From Pseudomonas cuatrocienegasensis (GTDB lineage: Bacteria; Pseudomonadota; Gammaproteobacteria; Pseudomonadales; Pseudomonadaceae), in assembly GCF_900110925.1 (NCBI RefSeq), contig NZ_FOFP01000006.1, positions 50,021-114,020 on the forward strand: a DNA stretch of 64,000 nucleotides, given 5' to 3'. Shown one piece after another: positions 39,818 through 52,877 of the stretch; the first letter of the stretch is position 1; each line of letters begins with the position of its first letter. The notes beneath the pieces were generated by a model. The model worked only from the letters and a program-made list of their open reading frames with translations, did no database searches and was not told where the DNA came from. The translations under genes were made by a program, and so were the position numbers.

Positions 39818-40747
39818 TTATTCGACGCCAGTGACGCGGGCAATGTAGATAGCGGGATTGACCAGACGGCCATCCTTGCTGACCTCAAAATGCACATGGG
39901 AACCCGTTGAGCGCCCCGTGCTTCCCACCTTGGCGATGGCCTGACCACGGGTGACTAGGTCACCAACGGCAACCAGATTACGCTGGTTGTGCGCGTACAG
40001 GGTGACATAACCGTCACCATGGCTGATTTCCACCGTATTGCCGTACCCTCTACGACGATCCGATGCGGTGACGACACCGGCTGCCACGGCGACCACATCA
40101 CTGCCCGCCTTGGCGGAGAAATCCACGCCCTTGTGCATGCTCAGGCGCCCGGTCAGCGGATCGCTACGCCGGCCGAAAGGCGACGACATATAGCCCTGCA
40201 GCACCGGCCGACCCGCCAGGTACTCGGCCTCCCCCAGACGCCGATCAGCAAGCAGTTGCTCGAGCACTTCGAGCTGCTGCTCACGGCTGTCCATACGCAG
40301 GCTCAGCTCATCCAGAGTGGTCATAAACGAGGGCGGCGCATAGGCCGAGGCGCCCAGCGCGTCATCCGGACCGCCCTGACCAACGTTCAGCGAGAAGTCG
40401 AACTCACTGGCATCCAGGTCGGCCAGCTCGGTGAGGCGCTCGCCCAGAGCATCGAGCCGGGTCAGGCGCGCCTGCAGTTCGGCCACATGGGCGGAGAAGG
40501 CATCGAGCTGGCGCTGAGCATCGAGACGCACGGCCCCGACTTCGGCGCGCTGCTCATCGAGCGCCTGGGAAACCTCGGCGGTATGCTGAACCGAAGCATC
40601 CGATTGCGGCGCCCATAAGGCGCCGACCGTAACACCACCGGCCAAAGTCGCGCCGACCAGCAACAGCGCGCCAGCGACCAGCCAGCGAACATCAAGGCTG
40701 AGCGAGCGCGCCGCACCATGGCGGCGGCTGAGCAAAATGATGTGCAT
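39818..40747 (-). CDS. M23-family (LytM-type) murein endopeptidase (309 aa)
   Basis: Envelope peptidoglycan hydrolase or amidase activator. A short cytoplasmic N-terminus and TM anchor (about residues 20-45) are followed by a periplasmic coiled coil to about 165 and the M23 domain at about 195-305. The zinc ligands are visible as MHKGVDFSA (His and Asp) and GSHVHFEV (His). The domain looks catalytically complete, unlike EnvC/NlpD-type activators. AGGGGA before the ATG at 40747 supports the start. It is divergent from dciA. The role is inferred from the family. Confidence 0.87.
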   Translation of the reverse strand: MHIILLSRRHGAARSLSLDVRWLVAGALLLVGATLAGGVTVGALWAPQSDASVQHTAEVSQALDEQRAEVGAVRLDAQRQLDAFSAHVAELQARLTRLDALGERLTELADLDASEFDFSLNVGQGGPDDALGASAYAPPSFMTTLDELSLRMDSREQQLEVLEQLLADRRLGEAEYLAGRPVLQGYMSSPFGRRSDPLTGRLSMHKGVDFSAKAGSDVVAVAAGVVTASDRRRGYGNTVEISHGDGYVTLYAHNQRNLVAVGDLVTRGQAIAKVGSTGRSTGSHVHFEVSKDGRLVNPAIYIARVTGVE

Positions 40748-40827
40748 GAAATCCCCTATCAAGGTGAGCACGGCCGACGGCAGCGAGTCTGCTACCATGG
40801 CGCTCTCACTATTCCAGGCGTCCTGCC

Positions 40828-41283
40828 ATGTCTTTTCGTCCGTTGCCGGCCAAGGCTCCCGCCGCGCTGCTGCGTGAAGCCAAGCCGCTGAAAGCGCTGT
40901 TTCATCAGGCACAACGCCTGGATCATCTACAGCGTCTAGTGGAAAGCCAGTTACAGCCGGCAGCCCGTGCTCATTGTCGGGTTGCCTCCTGGCGTGAGGG
41001 TTGCCTGTTACTGATCGTCACCGATGGCCACTGGGCCACCCGCTTGCGTTATCAGCAGCGCCGGCTGTTGCGCCAGCTGCAGACCCTCGAAGAATTCGCG
41101 ACCTTAGCGAAAATACAGCTCAAGGTGCAACCGCCAACGGTCGAAAGGCATGCAACCAACCCGCCGATGACGCTGTCCGATAGCGCCGCAGAAAATATCC
41201 AGGCCACTGCCGAAGGGGTCCGCGACCCGCGCCTGCGTGAGGCCCTGGAGCGCTTGGCCCGACATACCCGCCCGCGCGATTGA
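40828..41283 (+). CDS. dciA: DciA-type helicase-loading protein, DUF721 (151 aa)
   Basis: DUF721 family protein; DciA is the ancestral loader/operator of the replicative helicase DnaB in bacteria that lack the phage-derived DnaC. The KH-like domain covers residues 10-110 (RLDHLQRLVESQLQP, ARAHCRVASWREGCLLLIV, ATRLRYQQRRLLRQLQ) and the C-terminal tail is disordered and Pro/Thr-rich. It sits between the divergent M23 gene and the convergent lpxC terminator, its usual place in pseudomonads. Confidence 0.85.
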   Translation: MSFRPLPAKAPAALLREAKPLKALFHQAQRLDHLQRLVESQLQPAARAHCRVASWREGCLLLIVTDGHWATRLRYQQRRLLRQLQTLEEFATLAKIQLKVQPPTVERHATNPPMTLSDSAAENIQATAEGVRDPRLREALERLARHTRPRD

Positions 41284-41303
41284 CGCTTGAATGCAGAAAA
41301 AAA

Positions 41304-41322
41304 GAGGCCACCCGAAGGTGGC
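41304..41322 (-). terminator. Terminator of the dcw/lpxC transcript
   Basis: GGCCACC-CGAAG-GTGGCC followed on the minus strand by CTCTTTTTTT is a clear intrinsic terminator 30 bases after the lpxC stop. It faces dciA from the other side and may serve that gene weakly. Confidence 0.88.
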
Positions 41323-41351
41323 CCCGAAAACATAAGAGAGTGTGTGCTGTA

Positions 41352-42299
<948 letters not shown>

Positions 42300-42315
42300 T
42301 CAACAATGGCCGGCG

Positions 42316-42344
42316 ATAATAGCAGAACCGACCTTTGCTGAACA
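42316..42344 (-). promoter_or_regulatory. Possible lpxC promoter
   Basis: On the minus strand TGCTATTAT gives an extended -10 (TATTAT at 42316-42321); the best -35 candidate 17 bp upstream (TGTTCA) is poor. It lies about 55 bases before the lpxC start in the only sizeable gap between ftsZ and lpxC. Confidence 0.4.
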
Positions 42345-42375
42345 CCAATCACCCCAATACTCCTGATAGCTTTCA

Positions 42376-43557
42376 TCAATCTGCCTGACGACGCAGGAAG
42401 GCTGGAATGTCCAGATAATCCAGATCGTCCTGCGGGTTCAGCTTGGCCGCAGTCGCGCCGCCGGCATGGCTTTGACGCTGCACGGTGGGGCGCTCGTAAT
42501 CCTTGTAGTTGACGCTCTGCTCACCGCGAGACGGAGCCTGCTGAGCGGAGGCAGCAGCCACCTGGACGGTGTTATCGATAACCTTGACCGGCTTCTCCAT
42601 CTTCGCACCCAGACCGGTGGCAACCACGGTGACATGCAGCTCATCGCGCATATCCGGGTCGATCACGGTGCCGACTTTGACGGTGGCGTGCTCGGAGGCG
42701 AATTGTTCGATGATGTTACCCACGTCGGAGTACTCACCCAGGGACAGGTCTGGACCGGCAGTGATGTTCACCAGGATGCCACGGGCGCCCTGCAGGTTGA
42801 CGTCTTCGAGCAGCGGGTTGCGGATGGCTGCTTCGGTGGCTTCACGTGCACGGTTCGGACCGCTGGCGCAGCCAGTGCCCATCATGGCCATACCCATTTC
42901 GCTCATCACGGTCTTCACGTCGGCAAAGTCGACGTTGATCATGCCGGGACGCTTGATGATGTCGGAGATACCGCGCACGGCACCGGCCAGCACATCGTCA
43001 GCCTTGGCAAAGGCGGACAGCAGGCTTGCGTCCTTACCGAGGATGGTCAGCAGTTTTTCGTTGGGGATGGTGATCAGCGAATCGACGCTTTCAGCCAGGG
43101 CACGGATGCCTTCTTCGGCGATCTGCATGCGCTTGCGCCCCTCGAACGGGAACGGACGGGTCACCACGGCAACGGTGAGGATGCCCATTTCCTTGGCCAC
43201 TTCGGCGATCACAGGCGCTGCACCGGTACCGGTACCGCCGCCCATGCCGGTGGTGATGAAGACCATATCGCAGCCTTGCAGCACTTCAGCGATACGCTCG
43301 CGGTCTTCCAGCGCGGCCTGACGACCGACTTCCGGGTTGGCGCCAGCGCCCAGGCCTTTGGTCACGCCTGGGCCGAGTTGCAGCACGGTGCGCGCACCGA
43401 TGTTCTTCAGGGCCTGGGCATCGGTGTTGGCGCAGATGAATTCAACGCCTTCGATGTTGTTCTTGGCCATGTGATTGACTGCGTTGCCGCCGCCGCCACC
43501 GACACCGATAACTTTGATAACCGCGCTTTGCGGGATGTTGTCTACGAGTTCAAACAT
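42376..43557 (-). CDS. ftsZ: Cell-division GTPase FtsZ (393 aa)
   Basis: Tubulin homologue that forms the division ring. VIGVGGGGGNAVNHM at about residues 17-31, the GTP signature GMGGGTGTGAAPVIAE near 105-120 and the T7-loop NVDFADVKTVM near 207-217 (catalytic Asp) are all intact. A variable Gln/Ala-rich linker leads to the C-terminal peptide DDLDYLDIPAFLRRQAD that binds FtsA and ZipA. AAGGAGA before the ATG is a strong ribosome-binding site. 57 bases separate it from ftsA. Confidence 0.98.
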   Translation of the reverse strand: MFELVDNIPQSAVIKVIGVGGGGGNAVNHMAKNNIEGVEFICANTDAQALKNIGARTVLQLGPGVTKGLGAGANPEVGRQAALEDRERIAEVLQGCDMVFITTGMGGGTGTGAAPVIAEVAKEMGILTVAVVTRPFPFEGRKRMQIAEEGIRALAESVDSLITIPNEKLLTILGKDASLLSAFAKADDVLAGAVRGISDIIKRPGMINVDFADVKTVMSEMGMAMMGTGCASGPNRAREATEAAIRNPLLEDVNLQGARGILVNITAGPDLSLGEYSDVGNIIEQFASEHATVKVGTVIDPDMRDELHVTVVATGLGAKMEKPVKVIDNTVQVAAASAQQAPSRGEQSVNYKDYERPTVQRQSHAGGATAAKLNPQDDLDYLDIPAFLRRQAD

Positions 43558-43614
43558 GATTTCTCTCCTTATGCTTTCTAGTTGTAACGCCTACTGCACA
43601 CACTTTTTGAAACG

Positions 43615-44859
43615 TTAGAAGTTGCCTTGCACCCAGCGCTTGATGCGCTCGATGACGGGTAATTTGGGTTCGTCGTTGTAACCGCTTGCCGACAGGGAAA
43701 TGCCATCGGTCTGCTTCTGCAGGCCGTACAGCAACAGGCCTACACCGGTTGAATAGATCGGGTTACGCACTACGTCGCCCAGGCCCCTGACGCCCTGGGG
43801 CATACCCAGGCGCACCGGCATGTGGAAGATTTCCTCGGCCAGTTCGACCGCACCTTCCATCTTCGCCGTGCCGCCGGTCATGACGATGCCGGCCGGGATC
43901 AGGTCTTCGTAGCCGCTGCGACGCAACTCGGCCTGGATCAGGGTGAACAGCTCGTCGTAACGCGGCTCGACCACTTCGGCCAGGGACTGGCGCGACAAAT
44001 CGCGCGGCGGACGATCACCGACGCTCGGTACCTTGATGGTTTCCCCGGCACCGGCCAGTTTGGCCAGGGCGCAGGCGTAGCGAATCTTGATTTCTTCGGC
44101 GTACTGGGTCGGCGTACGCAGGGCCATGGCGATGTCATTGGTGACCTGATCGCCGGCAATCGGGATCACCGCGGTGTGGCGGATCGCGCCTTCGGTGAAA
44201 ATGCAGATGTCGGTAGTGCCGCCGCCGATATCCACCAGGCACACGCCCAGCTCTTTTTCGTCATCGGTAAGCACGGCATAGGCCGAGGCCAACTGCTCAA
44301 GGATGATGTCGTCGACTTCCAGGCCGCAGCGGCGCACGCACTTTTCGATGTTTTGCGCGGCATTTACGGCGCAAGTAACCACGTGCACCTTGGCTTCCAG
44401 ACGCACGCCAGACATACCCAGGGGCTCGCGTACGCCTTCCTGGTTATCGATCACATAATCCTGCGGCAGCGTGTGCAGCACGCGCTGATCGGCCGGAATG
44501 GCCACGGCCTGGGCGGCATCGAGCACGCGCTCCAGGTCGGCCGGGCTGACTTCACGGTCGCGGATGGCGACGATGCCATGGCTGTTGAGGCTGCGAATGT
44601 GGTTACCGGCCACACCGACAAAGGCCGAGTGGATACGGCAACCGGCCATCAGCTGGGCTTCTTCCACCGCACGCTGAATCGAGGCCACCGTGGACTCGAT
44701 ATTGACCACCACGCCCTTCTTCAGGCCACGGGAGGGATGGGTGCCGATGCCGACGATTTCCAGCTGGCCATCAGCCGTCACCTCGCCCACCAGCGCCACC
44801 ACTTTGGAGGTACCGATATCGAGGCCGACGATCATCTTGCCGCTCTGCACATTTGCCAT
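43615..44859 (-). CDS. ftsA: Cell-division protein FtsA (414 aa)
   Basis: Actin-like ATPase that ties FtsZ to the membrane. Phosphate-1 motif VGLDIGTSKVVALVGEV at about residues 11-27, phosphate-2 CLVDIGGGTTDICIFTEGA near 205-223, adenosine motif GIVMTGGTAKMEGA near 335-348, and the amphipathic membrane-targeting tail VIERIKRWVQGNF at the end. I start at the ATG at 44859 (MANVQSGK) because AGGAGAAGG lies in front of it; the GTG at 44883 overlapping the ftsQ stop is the alternative. Confidence 0.97.
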   Translation of the reverse strand: MANVQSGKMIVGLDIGTSKVVALVGEVTADGQLEIVGIGTHPSRGLKKGVVVNIESTVASIQRAVEEAQLMAGCRIHSAFVGVAGNHIRSLNSHGIVAIRDREVSPADLERVLDAAQAVAIPADQRVLHTLPQDYVIDNQEGVREPLGMSGVRLEAKVHVVTCAVNAAQNIEKCVRRCGLEVDDIILEQLASAYAVLTDDEKELGVCLVDIGGGTTDICIFTEGAIRHTAVIPIAGDQVTNDIAMALRTPTQYAEEIKIRYACALAKLAGAGETIKVPSVGDRPPRDLSRQSLAEVVEPRYDELFTLIQAELRRSGYEDLIPAGIVMTGGTAKMEGAVELAEEIFHMPVRLGMPQGVRGLGDVVRNPIYSTGVGLLLYGLQKQTDGISLSASGYNDEPKLPVIERIKRWVQGNF

Positions 44860-44879
44860 GGTTGCTGCCTTCTCCTGAT

Positions 44880-45740
44880 TCACTGCACGACAGCGGTGTC
44901 TGCCGCCGTGGGCGCGACCGGTTCACGCCATGCCACGGCCAGGCCGTTGGCATAACGTAGATCGATACGCGCGATATTCGTTTGCTGCTCTTTCAACGCT
45001 TTGTCGTAAATCGCGTCGAAACGGCGAATTTTTTCCACCAGATGGTCGCGCCCCAACAGCAGTTCGATGCCCTGGTTAGTAGTCAGGAACCAGCTGCCGC
45101 GCTCGCGCAGCTCCAGGCGGGCGATGGAAAACCCCATCGGCCGAAGCATCTGGCTGAACACCTGGTACTGCTGCATTACCTGCTGCTGCGCACGCTTGGG
45201 GCCATACAGCTGCGGCAGGTTCTCGTAATGGTTGAGCTCCTTGGGCGCGAAGGCATCACCCTGGTTGTTGAGCAGTGCTTCATCGCCCCAGCGGGCAATC
45301 GGCAGTTGCTCTTCCAGGCGTACCAGCACCTGATCGGGCCATACGCGACGCACTTCGGCGTTGGCGATCCAGGGCATCTGCTCCAGCTCCTTGCGCATGC
45401 CCAGCAGATCGACGCTGAAGAAGCTGGCGCTGACAAAGGGCGCGATACGCTGCTGTACCGCCTGCTGGCTGATGTAGCTCAGGTCACCTTCGACGCTGAT
45501 CCGCGCAATCGGCCGGTCGGCATAGGGCAGCAGCCGCTGGCCCAGCTCATAACCACCAAACCCCAACACCAGCAGCAACAGCGGCCAGGTCAGGCGCTTG
45601 AACACGCTGAGATTCGGCTTGGGCAGGCGCAGGCTGATCGGTTCCTTGGCCACCATACGGCTCGCACCGCGCGGCACAGGCTTACCACCGCGCAATGGGG
45701 CGCGGGTCGAGCCTGGCTGATGGCGAAGGACGGCGCTCAT
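44880..45740 (-). CDS. ftsQ: Cell-division protein FtsQ (286 aa)
   Basis: Bitopic inner-membrane divisome protein linking early and late proteins. A basic cytoplasmic tail of about 45 residues, one TM helix ([19 protein letters not shown], about 48-66), the POTRA domain ([20 protein letters not shown] near 79-98) and the FtsQ/DivIB beta domain ([20 protein letters not shown]) follow the family plan. The gap to ddl is 2 bases. The last 10 residues are Ala/Thr/Val-rich. Confidence 0.95.
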   Translation of the reverse strand: MSAVLRHQPGSTRAPLRGGKPVPRGASRMVAKEPISLRLPKPNLSVFKRLTWPLLLLVLGFGGYELGQRLLPYADRPIARISVEGDLSYISQQAVQQRIAPFVSASFFSVDLLGMRKELEQMPWIANAEVRRVWPDQVLVRLEEQLPIARWGDEALLNNQGDAFAPKELNHYENLPQLYGPKRAQQQVMQQYQVFSQMLRPMGFSIARLELRERGSWFLTTNQGIELLLGRDHLVEKIRRFDAIYDKALKEQQTNIARIDLRYANGLAVAWREPVAPTAADTAVVQ

Positions 45741-45742
45741 GC

Positions 45743-48133
<2,391 letters not shown>

Positions 48134-48141
<8 letters not shown>

Positions 48142-49204
48142 GGGCCACCTCCAGGCAGATGTCGACGACGCTACGGGTGGCATCGGGTTTGGCCAGACGG
48201 CGCGCGGTGCGGGCCATCTCGGTGAGACGTTCGGGGTGCATCAAAACCTCATTGAGCTGCGCCGCAAGCGTGGCGGCGTCAGTGGAGCGTTGTGCCAGCA
48301 GGACGGCTGCGCCCTCGCTGGCCAGGTAATCGGCATTGCGCGTCTGGTGATCGTCGATGGCGTGCGGCAAAGGCACCAGGAACGCAGGCAGGCCAGCGGC
48401 GGCCAGCTCGCTGATGGTCAAGGCGCCGGCGCGGCAGACCACCAGATCAGCCCAGGCGTAGGCACGCGCCATGTCCTGAATGAAGGGGACGACCTGCGCT
48501 TCGACGCCAACGCTGCGGTAACGTTCGCCAGTAATCTGATCGTGCTGCTTGCCCGCCTGGTGGAACACCTCGGGGCGCAGCTCGGCGGCGACCTGGGCCA
48601 AGGCTTCGGGGAGCAGTTTGTTCAGCGGCTCGGCGCCCAGGCTGCCGCCCAGCACCAGCAGGCGCACACGGCGACCGCTCAGGCTGTCGCGCGGGGTTTC
48701 CAGGAACAGCTCCTCGCGCACCGGGTTGCCGGTGGTGCGGCGCTTGTCGCTACGGGCGAAGGTGTCCGGGAAGGCCTCGCAGACACGGCTGGCGAACGGC
48801 ACCAGGCTGCGGTTGGCGGTACCGGCCACGGCATTCTGTTCGTGAATGATCAGCGGCACACCGGCCAGGCGCGCAGCCAGGCCACCGGGGCCGGTGACAT
48901 AGCCACCCATGCCCAGTACACACACCGGCTGCAGCTCACGCACCACGCGGCGGGCCTGGAACAGCGCCTTGAGCAGTTGCAGCGGCGCCTTGAGCAGCGA
49001 CAGCTTGCCCTTGCCGCGCAGCCCGCTGACGTCGATCAGGTGCAGCGGCAAACCGGCCGCCGGGACCAATTCATTTTCGATGCCACGCGGCGTACCCAGC
49101 CAATGCACGGCATAGCCGCGGGCCTTGAACTCGCGCGCACAGGCCAGTGCCGGGAACACGTGCCCACCGGTGCCGCCGGCCATGATCAGCACATTACCGC
49201 GCAT
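48134..49204 (-). CDS. murG: MurG, lipid II-forming N-acetylglucosaminyltransferase (356 aa)
   Basis: GT28 glycosyltransferase on the inner face of the membrane that converts lipid I to lipid II. G-loop 1 [16 protein letters not shown] (residues 8-23), a second glycine loop [16 protein letters not shown] near 190, and [20 protein letters not shown] near 260-279 (the UDP-GlcNAc site) are diagnostic. AGGAGG six bases before the ATG at 49204 sets the start inside the end of ftsW (11-base overlap). Confidence 0.97.
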
Positions 49205-50444
49205 GAGAAACCTCCTGCGGGGCACGCGAACGTTGAGCAGTCTCAGTTTCGGCGAAGTCGGACTCCTCGAACTCCACATCCTCGTTGCCCAGCAGCACGC
49301 GACGCTCCCATTCGATACGCAGCAGCAGCGCCACGCTCACGCAGCAGATCACCAGGGAACTGCCCCCGTAGCTGAGGAAGGGCAAAGTCAGGCCCTTGGT
49401 CGGCAGCAGGCCAATGTTCACGCCGATATTGATCAGCACTTGGCCAATCCACTGCACAGCGATGCCGTAAGCCACATACGCGGAGAAGAACTGCCGGGCC
49501 TTTTCCGCCCACAGGCCGATATACAGCGCCCGCACTGCAACAAAGACGAACAATCCAACGGTCAGCAACGCACCGACCATACCCAGCTCTTCGGCGAGCA
49601 CAGCAAAGATAAAGTCGGTATGCGCTTCGGGCAGGTAAAACTGCTTCTGAATACTGTTGCCCAGGCCCACGCCCAACCACTCGCCGCGACCAAAGGCAAT
49701 CAACGCCTGGGACAGCTGGTAGCCGGCGCCGTACTGATCGGCCCAGGGGTCAACAAAGTTGGTCAGCCGCTCGAGGCGGTAAGACTGGCTGACCATCACC
49801 AAGCCACCCGCCGCCAGCACCACACCAGCCAGGGGGATAAAGCGCAGCAGGTTGACCCCACCGAGAAACAGCATGGTGATGCACGAACCAACCAGCACCA
49901 CGGTCGCGCCGAAGTCTGGCTCGGCCAACAACAGCGCCGCCATCGGCCCCAGCACCAACATCGGCTTGAGGAAACCGGAGAGGCGCTCACGCACTTCTTC
50001 CTGACGACGCACCAGGTAGCCGGCGATAAAGACCACGGTAAACAGCTTGGCCAGCTCGGATGGCTGCAGGTTGAACAGGCCAAAACCGATCCAGCGCTTG
50101 GCACCGTTGACCTCACGACCGATACCGGGGATCAGCACCAGCACCAGCAGAATAAAGCCGATCAGCAGCAGCGTGCCGCTGAAACGCTGCCACATGGACA
50201 TCGGCACCAGCAGCGTAACCAACGCAGCACTCAGGCCAATGGTCAGGTAAATCAGGTGGCGGATCATGTGGTACAGCGGGTTGCCGGACAGCGCCGCCGC
50301 CACTTCGGTACTGGCCGAAGCGATCATCACCAGGCCCAGGCCGAGCAACGCCAGGCAACCAGCCAGCAGGGGGAAATCCAGGTCCATGCCACGGCGGCTG
50401 CGCAATGGCGATGAGACGGAGAACAGCGGGCTCAGGAGGTTCAT
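49194..50444 (-). CDS. ftsW: Division-specific SEDS glycosyltransferase FtsW (416 aa)
   Basis: Ten-helix SEDS protein that polymerises lipid II at the septum together with FtsI. The GREVNGAKRWIGFGLFNLQP segment with SELAK (about residues 109-133), the large periplasmic loop ending VGLGNSIQKQFYLPEAHTDF (catalytic Asp region, with FIFAVLAEELG) and the GLTLPFLSYGGSS block near 360 are the family signatures. Its start overlaps the murD stop by 4 bases. Confidence 0.97.
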   Translation of the reverse strand: MNLLSPLFSVSSPLRSRRGMDLDFPLLAGCLALLGLGLVMIASASTEVAAALSGNPLYHMIRHLIYLTIGLSAALVTLLVPMSMWQRFSGTLLLIGFILLVLVLIPGIGREVNGAKRWIGFGLFNLQPSELAKLFTVVFIAGYLVRRQEEVRERLSGFLKPMLVLGPMAALLLAEPDFGATVVLVGSCITMLFLGGVNLLRFIPLAGVVLAAGGLVMVSQSYRLERLTNFVDPWADQYGAGYQLSQALIAFGRGEWLGVGLGNSIQKQFYLPEAHTDFIFAVLAEELGMVGALLTVGLFVFVAVRALYIGLWAEKARQFFSAYVAYGIAVQWIGQVLINIGVNIGLLPTKGLTLPFLSYGGSSLVICCVSVALLLRIEWERRVLLGNEDVEFEESDFAETETAQRSRAPQEVSHAR

Positions 50445-51787
50445 TGCAACGCCTCCACAGCCTGGGCGAACAGACGGCCGCGCTCTTCGAAATTCTTGAA
50501 CATATCCAGGCTGGCGCAGGCCGGCGACAGCAGCACCGCATCACCCGCTTCAGCCTGCTCGGCGGCACGCTGCACAGCTTCATCGAGGCTGGTGACGCGA
50601 ATCAGCGGCGCAGCATCGCCCAGGGCAGCGGCCAGGCGTTCGGCATCACGCCCGAGCAGCACCACTGCGCGGCAGAATTTGCCAACAGACAGCTTGAGCG
50701 GGGAGAAATCCGCGCCCTTGCCATCGCCCCCGGCGATCAGCACCAGCTTGCCGGCGATATCTGCTCCCAAGCCTTCGATGGCGGCCAGGGCAGCGCCCAC
50801 ATTGGTGGCCTTGGAATCGTCGTAGTAACTCACGCCAGCGCGCTCGCCCACCCACTGGCAGCGGTGCGCCAGACCGGCAAACTGACGCAGAGTGGCCAGC
50901 ATGACGTCCATCGGCAGCCCCACGGCATGTCCCAACGCCAGCGCAGCCAGGGCGTTAGCCTGATTATGGGCGCCGCGAATCTTCAGCTCGCGTGCCGGCA
51001 GCAGCGTATCGAAACGCAGCGCCAGGTATTTCTCGCCCTGCTCGTCGAGCAGGCCGAAGCGCTTGAAGTCCGGCTTGCCCAGACCGAACTCCCAGCACAC
51101 CACCTGGTCGGCGATCAGCGGTCGCGACAGCGCGTCATCGCGGTTCACCACCACCTGCCGTACGCCACGGAAAATCCGGTGCTTGGCCAGGTGGTACTGC
51201 TGCAGATCGGCGTAGCGATCCATATGGTCTTCGCTGATATTCAGGCAGGTCGCCACTTCAGCATTGAGCTGATCGGTGGTTTCCAGCTGGAAGCTCGACA
51301 GCTCCATGACATACAGCTCGACTGCATCATCAAGCAGATCCAGCGCCGGCGTACCCAGGTTGCCACCGACGGCGACCTTCTTGCCGGCCGCTGCAGCCAT
51401 CTCACCGACCAGGGTGGTGACGGTGCTTTTGGCGTTGGAGCCGGTGATGGCGACGATCGGCGCCTTGGCATAACGAGCGAACAGGTCGATATCACCCGAC
51501 AGCTTCACCCCACGCGCTGCAGCGGCCTGCAACGCTGGCGTGGCGATAGCCAGGCCCGGGCTGACCAGCAGCTCGCGGGCGCGGCAGAGAAACTCCACAT
51601 CCAGCTCGCCACAACGCACTTCCACCTGCGGGAACTGCTCACGCAAGGTGGCGAGCTCCGGCGGGTTGGCACGGGTGTCGACCACGGCGAACGGCAGGCC
51701 CTGGCGCGCGAGAAAGCGCACCAGGGACATGCCGCTCTTGCCGAGGCCGACAACGATGCGGAAGTGGTCAGACGCGATCAGGCTCAT
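50441..51787 (-). CDS. murD: UDP-N-acetylmuramoylalanine--D-glutamate ligase MurD (448 aa)
   Basis: Adds D-Glu to UDP-MurNAc-L-Ala. VGLGKSGMSLVRFLARQG near residues 13-30 binds UMP, AITGSNAKSTVTTLVGEMAA near 113-132 is the ATP loop, NISEDHMDRY near 184-193 and YYDDSKATNVGAALAAIEGL near 320-339 are ligase motifs. Seven bases separate it from mraY. Confidence 0.97.
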   Translation of the reverse strand: MSLIASDHFRIVVGLGKSGMSLVRFLARQGLPFAVVDTRANPPELATLREQFPQVEVRCGELDVEFLCRARELLVSPGLAIATPALQAAAARGVKLSGDIDLFARYAKAPIVAITGSNAKSTVTTLVGEMAAAAGKKVAVGGNLGTPALDLLDDAVELYVMELSSFQLETTDQLNAEVATCLNISEDHMDRYADLQQYHLAKHRIFRGVRQVVVNRDDALSRPLIADQVVCWEFGLGKPDFKRFGLLDEQGEKYLALRFDTLLPARELKIRGAHNQANALAALALGHAVGLPMDVMLATLRQFAGLAHRCQWVGERAGVSYYDDSKATNVGAALAAIEGLGADIAGKLVLIAGGDGKGADFSPLKLSVGKFCRAVVLLGRDAERLAAALGDAAPLIRVTSLDEAVQRAAEQAEAGDAVLLSPACASLDMFKNFEERGRLFAQAVEALQ

Positions 51788-51794
51788 GGGTTCC

Positions 51795-52877
51795 TCAACG
51801 CAGTTTCAGGGTGGCAAGGCCGATCAGCACCAGAATCACGGTGATGATCCAGAAACGCACGATCACGCGCGGCTCGGGCCAGCCTTTAAGTTCAAAGTGG
51901 TGATGGATCGGCGCCATGCGGAACACGCGCTTGCCGGTCAGCTTGAAGCTGGCGACCTGGATGATCACCGACAGGGTTTCCACCACGAAGATGCCGCCCA
52001 TGATGAACAGCACGATTTCCTGCCGCACGATCACCGCAATGGTGCCCAGCGCGGCGCCCAGCGCCAGCGCGCCGACATCGCCCATGAACACCTGCGCGGG
52101 GTAGGTGTTGAACCACAGAAAGCCCAGGCCGGCACCGATCAGCGCGCCACAGAACACGATCAGCTCGCCAGCGCCTGGCACGTAAGGAATCAGCAGGTAC
52201 TGGGAGAAATTCACGTTGCCCGACAGGTAGCAGAAAATCCCCAGGGCGCCGCCGACCATCACGGTAGGCAGGATAGCCAGGCCGTCGAGGCCATCGGTCA
52301 GGTTGACCGCATTGCTTGAGCCGACGATGACGAAATAGGTCAGCACCACGAAACCGATGCCCAGCGGAATGCTGACATCCTTGAGCAGTGGCACGATCAG
52401 GGTGGTTTCCACCGGGCTCTGCGCAGTCATATAAAGGAAGATCGCCGCGCCCAAGCCAAACACCGACTGCCAGAAATACTTCCAGCGACTCGGCAGACCC
52501 TTGGAGTTCTTCTCGATCACCTTGCGGTAGTCATCGACCCAGCCGATGGCACCGAACAGCAGGGTCACGGCCAGCACCACCCAGACATAACGGTTGGACA
52601 GGTCGGCCCAGAGCAGCGTGCTGACCGTGATGGCCGAGAGAATCAGTGCACCGCCCATGGTCGGCGTGCCTTTCTTCGACAGGTGCGACTGCGGACCGTC
52701 GTTGCGCACCGACTGGCCGATCTGGCGAATCTGCAGGGTGCGGATCATCCAGGGGCCCAGGCACAGGGACAGGGCCAGTGCGGTGAGCACGCCGAAGATC
52801 CCGCGCAGGGTCAGGTACTGAAAGACCGCGAAGCCCTTGTGGAACTGTTGCAGGTACTCCGCCAGCAGCAGCAGCAT
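51795..52877 (-). CDS. mraY: Phospho-N-acetylmuramoyl-pentapeptide transferase MraY (360 aa)
   Basis: Ten-helix enzyme that couples UDP-MurNAc-pentapeptide to undecaprenyl phosphate to make lipid [18 protein letters not shown] (about residues 64-80), [20 protein letters not shown] near 115-134 (catalytic Asp pair), [14 protein letters not shown] near 189-202 and [19 protein letters not shown] near 322-340 (the HHH motif; [11 protein letters not shown] here) are all present. It starts directly at the murF stop without overlap. Confidence 0.97.
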   Translation of the reverse strand: MLLLLAEYLQQFHKGFAVFQYLTLRGIFGVLTALALSLCLGPWMIRTLQIRQIGQSVRNDGPQSHLSKKGTPTMGGALILSAITVSTLLWADLSNRYVWVVLAVTLLFGAIGWVDDYRKVIEKNSKGLPSRWKYFWQSVFGLGAAIFLYMTAQSPVETTLIVPLLKDVSIPLGIGFVVLTYFVIVGSSNAVNLTDGLDGLAILPTVMVGGALGIFCYLSGNVNFSQYLLIPYVPGAGELIVFCGALIGAGLGFLWFNTYPAQVFMGDVGALALGAALGTIAVIVRQEIVLFIMGGIFVVETLSVIIQVASFKLTGKRVFRMAPIHHHFELKGWPEPRVIVRFWIITVILVLIGLATLKLR